Source: Cylindrodendrum hubeiense | Lineage: Eukaryota > Ascomycota > Sordariomycetes > Hypocreales > Nectriaceae | Direction of reading: 5' to 3' | Assembly: GCA_014621425.1 (NCBI GenBank) | Contig: JAANBB010000503.1 | Span: 1 to 26,486, forward strand | Length of the DNA stretch: 26,486 bases | Made by a program: the position numbers and the translations under genes | The notes under the pieces: generated by a model | What the model was told of the DNA's origin: nothing | The model's input: only the letters and a program-made list of their open reading frames with translations | Databases searched by the model: none | Part shown: positions 1 to 8,079 of the stretch, in pieces | How the letters are laid out: each line of letters starts with the position of its first letter | Position numbering within the stretch: position 1 is the first letter of the stretch

Positions 1-602
1 TAAGGTGAAGAAGGCGCCGTGGGAATGGTTGGCAGGAAGAAGTACAGGCCAGCAGTAGTGGGTTTTTAGGACGTGGAAACGACTTGGGAGTGGGAGTGAA
101 TGATTGGAGATGGATGGGGTACGGGAACGGGCGAAGAGGGGAGCGAGAGGAGCGAGAGGAGGAGCAAGGAGGAGCGAGAGCAGCGGAGAGCAGCGAGCGC
201 AGCACGAGAGGAGTCCCCTGGTAGGATGAGCGGAGGCGGTTTGGAAATGCCAGGCTGCCCTCGCCGCACATAGCACCCGCGGAAGGGCGCTACGTTGCTG
301 TGCGCAGGCCGCTGGGCGCTGGTGGCTCCCCTACCTGGATTCGGCTGGGTAAGAGTGCGCTTGGGCTGGGCTGCTGCTTGTGGCCTGGCCTGGCCTGGCT
401 GGGCTATGTGGTAGGCTGGGGTGGTGGTGGGCTTCTGGCTGGAGTGGGCTTCTCTTGTCACTGGAGTGGGCTTCGCACGCACTGGGAGCGAGTGGGCTTC
501 TCGCTGGAGAGCCTGAGGGCTTGTTGGTGTGGACTGGCAGGTGGAGCTTGCCATGGAACCCATCGTCCAGGATAAAAAGCGCCGTCGTCCAGAGCCGTGC
601 AC

Positions 603-656
603 AGCCAGTGAAGCCAGCTAAGCCAGCGCAGCCAGCGCAGCCAGCGCAGCCAGCAC
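603..656. repeat. 9-bp tandem repeat, six copies
   Basis: Six consecutive 9-mers can be read: AGCCAGTGA, AGCCAGCTA, then AGCCAGCGC three times, then AGCCAGCAC. The three central copies are identical. On the plus strand it would encode a Gln/Lys-Pro-Ala run, but the surrounding frame looks non-coding. Confidence 0.9.
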
Positions 657-888
657 TGAGCCGGGGTCCGACGGCGGGAGGCCGGGCGCGTGGTGGCCAG
701 GTTTTTTTCTTCTTTCTTCCCCTTCTGGTTGTAACTGTTCAGCCCGTGCAAAAGGTACCTGCTCGACAGGCACCCGCAAGCGCCCACAGTGCTTCGGCAC
801 GGCATGCAGCAGCAGCCAGTGATTCCGCCTCAGCCTACAATTACGCCCCGGGAACATGTCCTGCCTCAGCACCGCAAACATTGCATCT

Positions 889-1021
889 CAGGTACCTACC
901 TACCTTACCTAACCTACCTACCTAGGTACCTACGTAGTGGACCAGCCAGGTCGTCCCGGGCTGGCCTAGCTCGCCCTGCCGCGGCCAAGTCAGCAATAGG
1001 TACGGATACCTACCTACGTAG
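889..1021. repeat. CTAC/ACCT-rich repeat with two CTACGTAG palindromes
   Basis: A run of ACCT/CTAC tetramers fills about 889-937 and ends in the palindrome CTACGTAG (930-937). The same ending, ACCTACGTAG, recurs at 1012-1021. A third CTACGTAG lies at 7122-7129, downstream of the MFS gene. The function is unknown. Confidence 0.75.
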
Positions 1022-1352
1022 CCGTTGGCTTAGCGCCTGGCGTGGTACCATCCTGCCTGGATGGCTTTCACCTCTGCCGTCCTGGTTCCTGTCCGCTTTG
1101 CAACGCTACGGCCCCTGGTGATTGAAGGGGACAGGAAAAGACCCCAAGGTGACTGACAGGCCCGGGGGGCCACCAGCTGGGGCGACCAACCGGGGCACCA
1201 GCGGAAAATCGATGTGAAACGGGGAGCGCTCAGGGGGCTGGAGAAAGGGAAAGGAGACGATGCCGAGGAACGACAGGCTTCGAGTTGATTGCCCGGAAAG
1301 GACAATTACTGCATGCGGCATCTGAAAACGGCGCGCCATCAGGGGGACGTGT

Positions 1353-1392
1353 ACTGATACACTGATACACTGATACACTGATACATTGATAC
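1353..1392. repeat. 8-bp tandem repeat ACTGATAC, five copies
   Basis: Four exact copies of ACTGATAC (1353-1384) are followed by one variant, ATTGATAC (1385-1392). This is a perfect-phase minisatellite and would be expected to vary in length between strains. Confidence 0.95.
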
Positions 1393-1466
1393 AGTGGGCG
1401 AGCGTGAGGTATAGAAAGGTCCGGGCGTAGATATGCAGTGGTGCAGCGATGCAGTGATTCAGCGAT

Positions 1467-1490
1467 GCATGCAACGACGCATGCAACGAC
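1467..1490. repeat. 12-bp tandem duplication
   Basis: GCATGCAACGAC occurs twice head to tail (1467-1478 and 1479-1490). Looser GCAGCGATGCAGTG-like words stand just upstream, so the small array may have been longer. Confidence 0.9.
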
Positions 1491-1882
1491 GCTTCTTTGT
1501 TCTCTGCAAGATACAGGATGGGGAGCACGAGCAATAAGAGCTGCAATAAGCACATAAAAGTTACTCCATCCAGTCACTTGATGACTTCACACTTCGCCAC
1601 TCCATTCAGTCGGCAAAGACAAAGAAGCTGACGGCCTAACGACACCGAGCCGGGGACGCATGGCCGTGCTGTCGTCTTTTCCGTCATCCGTCGCATCTTG
1701 CGAGACGGCAAATGACCAGCAAAGCAGAAGAAAGAAATAAGAAGAAAAAGGGGGGTGGAAGGGGGCGAGGAGGGGCACAAAAGAGAGGGGTTGTCAAGAT
1801 GGGACGATGGAATCAGACAAGTTCATCGCGAGTTTCCTGGCCGAGCGTGGTTGTTCCTGTGGCCGTGTCTGTAAGGGTGATG

Positions 1883-1926
1883 CCTGTCCTATCCTGTCAT
1901 GTCCTATCCTGTCCTGTCCTGTCCTG
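1883..1926. repeat. TGTCC/CCTGT pentamer array
   Basis: An imperfect array of the pentamer TGTCC with interspersed TATCC. The last copies (about 1909-1925) are the most regular. Confidence 0.85.
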
Positions 1927-2332
1927 GGACGCCGCCGGCCGTCTGCCTTGCGTGTACTCTGTACTGCGGAGGCGTGCTTCGTAACGTGTTGGGGAATCCC
2001 GTCAACTCGGGTTCTTCCATGGACGTACCCTCGATAACGGCTCCAAGGGCCCTGTCCGAAACAAGACTCGGCATCATGACGCGACGCGATCCTGGATCAA
2101 CGACCGGGTCACGAGCAATGCCCCGACCAGAAGGCGACGCTCCGTTGCACGGGTCGTGTTCCGCTCCCGACGGATTACCCAAAAGTTACGCCATGGCTGC
2201 CCACCCTCCGTGGTGACGGCTTCGCTTCGTCCACCGTCGACGTCGAACTAGCCCGAGGAGCCCGAGGCGGGATGCGGTCTGACCTTGCTCATCACCGTCC
2301 TTGTCCATCCATCACCCCCCTTGGACCGCTGG

Positions 2333-2335
2333 CCT

Positions 2336-2380
<45 letters not shown>
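2333..2380. repeat. CTCACC hexamer microsatellite, eight copies
   Basis: The hexamer CTCACC is repeated eight times without interruption (the last copy ends in CTCACG after 2380). It differs from the usual fungal telomere repeat (TTAGGG/CCCTAA) and lies inside unique DNA. Confidence 0.95.
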
Positions 2381-2685
2381 GAGAGGCCGCAAATTGAGCC
2401 CGCACCCGGCTGCGTCTCCCCGTGGCAGGAAGCGTGCTCCCAAAGCAAATTGCGAACTGCGCATGACGGGGCGGCCACAAAACGCCCTGGCCAGCCCGCG
2501 CCCGGTGCCTTTCGTGCCCCTCGATGCGAGCAGGGATTGTCGACCTGGACCCCCGAAGCCGGGACAAGGCGCATTGGGAATTGGGACGAAACCAAAGCCG
2601 CAGTGTTTTGTTTGATTGATCGTTTTCTCGGGCCCTGGGAGACCAGGGTGCGAGGACCCTCGGATTGACGATGAACCATATTATC

Positions 2686-2730
2686 CCGTATGGAGTACGG
2701 AGTACCCCGTAGGGAGTGGCCCCCATACGG
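2686..2730. repeat. Short inverted repeat CCGTATGG / CCATACGG
   Basis: CCGTATGG (2686-2693) and its exact reverse complement CCATACGG (2723-2730) flank a 29-bp core. The core itself holds GGAGTAC twice and a TACGG/CCGTA pair. As RNA or single-stranded DNA this could form a nested hairpin. It may be a palindromic regulatory element or the remnant of a miniature element; no target-site duplication is obvious. Confidence 0.6.
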
Positions 2731-3141
2731 AGGATTACACGATGTGATGCTTGCTTGCCTCACTCTTAGATGCCAAGTTGTTTGATTGCTTCGCTTACGC
2801 ACCGCCGCTTCGTCTCATCGTATTCAAGGTGAGGCAGAGAGCCGCAATTGGTCCTCACCAGCCGGACTCGACCAACGACGCGCTCTGGCAAGGCGCCTTC
2901 ACATTGTACAGAACCGCCTCCAAACCAAACAAACCTCGACGCACACGCACCTCTCCCTCCGCTCCCTTCGAAGCAACGGTCCCCCCTCCCGTCGAATGGC
3001 CAGATGCAATTGGCAGCCCTGCCCAAGGACCCAAGGACCCAAGGAACCGAAAGAAGCACGGGTGAAATGGACCGCCCGCTAACGTTAGAGCTCCCTATCG
3101 CCGGCCTGGGACCCGTCACCCGGGGGCTGCAGCGTGCACCC

Positions 3142-3162
3142 TGTCGAGGGTCGAGGGTCGAG
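3142..3162. repeat. 7-bp tandem repeat GTCGAGG, three copies
   Basis: GTCGAGG, GTCGAGG and GTCGAGA stand head to tail. A separate small array of AAGGACCC lies about 100 bp upstream (near 3026-3048). Confidence 0.8.
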
Positions 3163-3245
3163 AGAATCACCAACTTTCTCATCTCTGCACGCACAAACGG
3201 CGCTCACGCTTCAGCCCAGGGATATTACTTTTTGGCCAAATCTCG

Positions 3246-3307
3246 ACTCCAGCCAGGGACTCCAGCCGGGGACTCCAACCAGGGCCTCCAAGGGCCTCCA
3301 AGGGGTC
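3246..3307. repeat. Degenerate 12-13 bp tandem repeat
   Basis: Imperfect copies of GGACTCCAGCCA (the later ones read as GGGCCTCCAA) follow each other across this stretch. The copies drift in sequence, so it is older than the exact arrays further left. Confidence 0.7.
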
Positions 3308-5244
3308 CATGAACCCCCGGAAATCATCATCATTCTCCAACTCTCGGCGCCTCCTGCTCGTCTAGATGGATCCCTTCTGCGAAGCGAAGGACTCATCAAT
3401 CACGCTTCCATTCCTTCTCTGGCCCCTGTCTGCGAGACGTCAAAACACCTTGTTTCCGACGCCGGTACATGTTCTCCGGTGTCATCGGCATTGGGCGTGT
3501 ATCCTGCCTGGTGATCCATCCCCCGTCCCTCGTGCCTGGGATATCTACTTGCATTGTCATAGATAACTTAGCTCTGGTGGATTTTCATCCCCCCCCCGTT
3601 CGTCACCTGCGGCTTGATCTGCTTGTCTCACCTTAGCCCACCAAACTAACGCCGGCACAACCGCCGTCACGCCGTCGAAGAATTTCATCATGGGTAGCTT
3701 GAGACAAGCACCCTTCCAGCACACGCCGTACATTGCTAGCGTCCCCGGCCGCCTAGCCTGCGCTCTTGCCTAACCCTCCTCGTCACAGAAATCACCGCCA
3801 CGTAGCGATGTCCTCGCAGTCGTTGTTACCTCATCACCACCTCTCACCAACAACGTCCCCCACGGCATCCTGCCACGTCCTCTCGCTTGTCTCCATAGCC
3901 CAAGGTCTCTTGCCCCACGCAAGGCGGCTCGAACAATCAATGGTTGGATCCCTTGACTCGCCTCGAGCTCAGGCCTCTCCGTTCCTGGGCGGTGATAACA
4001 GGCGCTGGTGTCACCAACAATGCTGGTATTATACTACGTAACACTTTTCCCCAAGCGGGTTCATTCGTAAAGGAAGCCCAACTCTTCCCTAGCTTTTCTC
4101 ACAGGGAAAGAGAAAAAAACCTCCATTATCCTCCCGCTGCCTCCACCGCCCTCGAAGTTTGCTTTTGTTTGCCCGAGACCCATAGCCGCAGGGACCCAGC
4201 AGGGAGAATTGATTAGCTTGATCGAGCTACATATGCGCACTGCCGACGGGCGCTAATCCCACTCAATCAGGGCTGCCACGAGGCGCACTTATGAAGGATC
4301 GCTGCAGTGCAACGGGACAAAATATCATTTAGGACTCGTAATGATTTGACTTCGGCGTGTCCTTCAGTCGGCCCGGTCCGGTGTCTGTTTGAATTACAGT
4401 GTTGGTTCCCGCTCTTCCGCATCCGGGGTTGAAGCCGTTGTATTGGCTGGCCGCGTAAGCCCACGACCGAGACCCAGTGGCTCCCGTAACCTAACATTGA
4501 CTGAGAGCAAATACCGTCTGGCCGTGAAATCTATATTTGCTTATTCGTTTGCGGACGGCACATCAACTTAACACCGAGACCAACACATTGGACCCGAAGA
4601 GCCATCAAGGATAGTAAGGCTGTGAACAAGCCGATCCAATTGACATCCCTCGCCCAGATGAAAGTCCTAGCTACCGAAAAGAGAACGATTGTGATGGGAT
4701 CGCTGGAAAGTAGTCACTCAGTGGTATCAGATTGGGGCTAAACTTGTACAAGGCCGCGATTCGGAAGCAGCTGCAAAGTCAAAAGATATAGAAACCACGC
4801 CATTTGAATGCCCTAAACAAACGTCGCATTGAAATTGACTCATCCTGGTCAGATCAGCATTCAAGAACAAGGTCTGGTTGTTAAGCAAGCCGCTCGATGT
4901 AACCTAAAGCTGTCTGGAACCAACATAACGTAGAATCTCCACCCCGGAACTATATGTACCTCGCAGTAAGTTAATGAAGTCATTATGGTTCTTCCCAGAG
5001 TGTCAAAGCTCAAACGACCCATTGCAAACGAGACCTGTCAGTGGTCGACGAGGATGGAGACGCCAGCCACACAGTGGTTTGTCGACGGCATTCACAGTAT
5101 ATATGTGGATTGATTACCAAGCTCATGTTGACAAAGACTCTATCCCACCGGTTCAACCAACGAGTTATAGAAAGTTGCTCATCATCAACCTCTTGTATAA
5201 TTATCCGGGGTCGATGGAGCGCTAACCTGATCTGGCCACTGGAG

Positions 5245-5268
5245 CCCGCGGGTTGCGCGGGTTGCGGG
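5245..5268. repeat. GC-rich palindrome and 9-bp duplication upstream of MFS gene
   Basis: CCCGCGGG (5245-5252) overlaps a head-to-tail duplication of CGCGGGTTG (5247-5255 and 5256-5264), followed by CGGG. It lies about 170 bp upstream of the MFS start codon. Zn2Cys6 regulators bind CGG-type triplets, so an activator site is possible, but that is inference. Confidence 0.5.
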
Positions 5269-5425
5269 AACTCCACTCACCATCCTCAAAAGCGCAAAGA
5301 GGCGAGGAGGGGACGTAGGAAAATGAGATAAAACTACGATGATGAATGGCTGAACGGCTTTGCTCTCTTGTAAGAAAACATCACATCTTCCAGCTTCAAA
5401 CGCGAGCTGTTTCTCAGAACCCACG

Positions 5426-7044
5426 ATGGGCGTCATCAACTGGCCACGGCAGGGCAAGCCGCCGGTTCTGTTGAAGCTGCGATCTTCAGCCGGACTCATC
5501 GTTACCTGCTGTTCCTTTGCCGTCTTCACAGTAATCACACCTCCCCACAGTCTCAGCTAGGGCCCCAAACACTAATTTGGTGACGTAGGACATATTCTTA
5601 TATGCCGTCATCGTCCCTATAATGCCCTTCTCGCTGGAGAAGCAAATTGGCCTCGAGGCAGACAGAGTGCAGTATTGGGTATCAATATCACTTGCCGTCT
5701 ATGGCGCTGCACTCTTGCTGGGTTCCCGTACGTTATTAGCCTCCAATCTTCACCTAGCTCTTGCTCAGATACTTACCGAAACGCAGCGATATGGGGCTAC
5801 ATTGCCGACCGAATTGGGAACCGTCGACTTCCCATGCTCTTTGGTCTCATCATGCTGACTGCCGCAACCGTCATACTCTGTTTGAGCAAGACTCTCGCCA
5901 TGTTCATGGTCGGCCGTGCCCTTCAGGGAATCTCCGCATCACTAACTTGGACCGTCGGCTTGGCCTTGGTCATCGACTCCGTGGATAGCAACGACGTTGG
6001 CAAGGCCACTGGGTGGGTCGGCATGTCGGCGAGTCTCGGCATCCTGACGGCGCCGCTGCTCGGCGGTGTCGTGTACGCAAAGGGGGGGCTACTACCCCGT
6101 GTTTTCCATGTGCTTCGGCCTCTTGGCAGTAGATATTGTACTACGTCTTGTCATCATCGAGGTCAAGGACGCAAAACGGTGGCTCGACCAACCCGGCAGC
6201 CTGCCGTCTTCGGATCCCGAGGGCAATGCCGAGGCTGCTCCGGAGGGCACCTTACCAACACCACGACCCGAGAAGGATACAAAAAATACACAATCTGAAA
6301 AGCCCGGGTCACCAAAAGCAGCACGTGCTTCTCAATCTCCTTTGGGGACGTTGATTAAGCTCCTGCGTCAGCCACGCCTGTTGGCCGCGCTCTGGGGCAC
6401 CCTTGTCCAGGCCATCATCCAAACATCATTCGACAGCACCCTGCCGCTGCTCGTGTCAGATACCTTTGGCTGGGACTCTATTGGCAGCGGACTTATCTTT
6501 CTTCCCGTCATCCTTCCCAGCTTCAGCTCTCCCTTAATTGGGGCCCTCGGCAAGTTACCCTTCATAGCTCCTCCCACACATGCTCATTGGAACATCCGCT
6601 AACGAGTATACAGGTGATCGCTACGGTCCCAAGTGGCTAGCCACTTTCGGCTTCTTCTTCGCGACGCCGTTCCTCATCTGCCTGCGATTTGTCTCCGAGG
6701 ACACCATGGCACATAAGGTGATGCTGTGTGGCCTCCTTGTCGGCATCGGCATCGCGATGGCGTGTGTCTTTGGCCCGTTGATGGCCGAGATCAACTGGGC
6801 CGTCCAGGGCGACGAGGATGACTCGGGCGAGGTGCCAGTTGCTCAAGCGTATGGGCTGTACAACATGGCCTTCTCGGGAGGCACGATGCTGGGCCCCATC
6901 ATGGGCGGGTTGATCAGGGATTCAGCGGGATGGGGAGCATGTGGCTGGAGTCTCGGTTTGGTGTCGTTCGTGTCGGCGGTTCCGCAGTTGATCTGGACTG
7001 GAGGGCCCCTTGGTGCAAAGTTCCAAACCGGATCAAGATCATAG
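5426..7044 (+). pseudogene. DHA1-type MFS transporter, one frameshift
   Basis: Major facilitator of the drug:H+ antiporter DHA1 type, predicted to export or import a small organic molecule across the plasma or vacuolar membrane; substrate unknown. Exons by frame and family pattern: 5426-5530, 5589-5727, 5787-6549, 6614-7044. Intron 3 uses a GC donor. The intact frame would be 478 residues, normal for a 12-helix MFS. MFS motif A (GYIADRIGNRR, residues 85-95) sits between helices 2 and 3, and a charged cytoplasmic loop follows helix 6. At 6082-6088 a run of seven G adds one base after Lys180; the literal reading then ends at the TGA at 6296-6298 after 251 residues. The frame beyond it is open, conserved and correctly spliced, so this is either a one-base sequencing or assembly error or a very recent loss of function. 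The start is the first ATG in the exon 1 frame. Confidence 0.8.
6550..6613 (+). other. GC-AG intron in MFS gene
   Basis: No GT donor joins the two frames here. A donor GCAAGT at 6550 with an acceptor ending CAG at 6613 and a GCTAAC branch site (6598-6603) does. It gives the junction Leu-Gly-Asp-Arg-Tyr-Gly, the second conserved D-R-x-G loop of an MFS protein. GC-AG introns are a known minority class, and the GCAAGT donor is their consensus. Confidence 0.8.
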
Positions 7045-7426
7045 GTAGATTTCAGATCCAAAAGGAGTTCATCTTCATCTCTTCTTCAATTATCGTCGTG
7101 CCCTTCAATAGTCAATATGTGCTACGTAGTAGGTCGTCTCAGGCGGCCTCGGACTAGGGCACCCACCAAAGCCACACATGCGCTAAACCGAAACGATGCA
7201 GCTAACGTACCTACCCAGGCATCGACATCAGCGTTCATGCCATTCGCTCTCTCTTTCGTTCATTACTTCAACTTCAATTCTCATCCATCTCATCTACGTT
7301 GAATCTTGTTCAGTATTTCAACTCTTCGCCCCGAGTATCAAAGATCAACCTCATATTCCGGCACATACATTTACTCCACAAACGGAAACTCCTAGAAGTT
7401 GTCGCCTGATACCAACAGTTGTCCCA
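7045..7426 (+). other. Intergenic region, promoter and leader of Vma22-like gene
   Basis: This holds the MFS 3' end and the leader of the next gene. It carries one CTACGTAG palindrome (7122-7129) and, from about 7240, the CT-rich sequence usual before fungal translation starts. The frame is open upstream of 7427 but encodes low-complexity residues, so I treat it as untranslated. Confidence 0.5.
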
Positions 7427-8035
7427 ATGGAACAACAGCACATCGACGAGCTCCTAGAGCGCTACCTTGGCCTACTGAATGAGTATACTGTCCTGCGCCA
7501 GAGCCTGTCCCAGGTTCAATCCGGCGTGTACCAGAATATTGCGCGAGCAAACTTCTCTGGTGAGCGGGGTATGAGGTACGGCCAGGACCATTACGATGAA
7601 AGGATGCAAGCCGCTCGACGTTTGACCATCAGTGTCGACGACAAGCTGCAGCCGACTTTTGCCGTCATTGACGTCCCTGCGGAAGAGCCAGAGGAAGAAA
7701 AGGCCAAGGCTTCTGGCGAGACTGAGAAGCAAGGTGATGAGGAAGACTCCGAGAAGCCAGCTCGGAAGAAGAACAAGAAGAACAAGAATCCTCTGCACTG
7801 GTTCGGTCTCTTCGCCCCAATGCCGCTCCGCACGGCCCAGACTCAATCGGTCCAAGCGGTAGAAGAGGTCATTCCCCGGCTTGTATCCATCAACGCCGAG
7901 ATGCTCAACCTCGAAATCGAGGTTCGTCGAGCACGCAAGCGAAGAGCCAAGGCAGAGGCTGTAGCGGAGAAGAAGGGCGAGGCTAGAGGCGTCACAGACA
8001 CACAGCCTCAGAAAGCCCCTGTTGAGGCATCTTGA
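7427..8035 (+). CDS. V-ATPase assembly factor, Vma22/CCDC115-like
   Basis: Single-exon gene for a 202-residue protein. The N-terminal block (residues 5-62: ELLERYLGLL, a QANFS-like ARANFS, then MRYGQDHYDERMQA) and the C-terminal block (residues 121-171: NPLHWFGLFAP, then an EML..EIEVRRARKRR helix) match the conserved ends of the Vma22/CCDC115 family as I know it. The two are joined by a charged, lysine-rich disordered linker (about 85-120). In yeast, Vma22 acts with Vma12 and Vma21 at the endoplasmic reticulum to assemble the Vo sector of the V-ATPase. That role is inferred here from family membership. The start is chosen because conservation begins at once and the upstream frame is low-complexity. 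It converges on the reductase gene with only 44 bp between stop codons. Confidence 0.8.
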   Translation: MEQQHIDELLERYLGLLNEYTVLRQSLSQVQSGVYQNIARANFSGERGMRYGQDHYDERMQAARRLTISVDDKLQPTFAVIDVPAEEPEEEKAKASGETEKQGDEEDSEKPARKKNKKNKNPLHWFGLFAPMPLRTAQTQSVQAVEEVIPRLVSINAEMLNLEIEVRRARKRRAKAEAVAEKKGEARGVTDTQPQKAPVEAS

Positions 8036-8079
8036 TCATGGATCCACATTCATGAATGCGCAATGTTCTATAAGTCTCC

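Larger units (their letters stand above)
1..5425. other. Gene-poor, repeat-rich intergenic region
   Basis: I find no protein-coding gene here. The open frames on both strands are low-complexity (Pro, Ser, Arg or Gly rich), resemble no family I know, and show no chain of exons with plausible splice sites. Positions 1 to about 4560 are GC-rich and full of microsatellites; 4560-5400 is more AT-rich and featureless apart from short GC-rich repeats near 5245. The stretch could hold the promoter and a long 5' leader of a gene lying left of the window on the minus strand, or an unannotated non-coding transcript. The sequence alone does not decide between these. The last few hundred bases should include the promoter of the MFS transporter. 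Confidence 0.6.

Noticed and set aside
2333..2380. CTCACC array as an interstitial telomere repeat
   Set aside because: The fungal telomere unit is normally TTAGGG/CCCTAA. The unit here differs and the array is short, so it is a plain microsatellite.
3980..4060. Short-chain dehydrogenase-like string (VITGAG ... NNAGI) in a plus-strand frame
   Set aside because: In real SDR proteins these motifs are some 80 residues apart; here they are adjacent. No other SDR element or exon is present, so it is chance.
7196..7426. N-terminal extension of the Vma22-like protein
   Set aside because: The frame is open upstream, but the residues are Ser/His/Pro low-complexity in a CT-rich leader, and family conservation begins right at the 7427 ATG.
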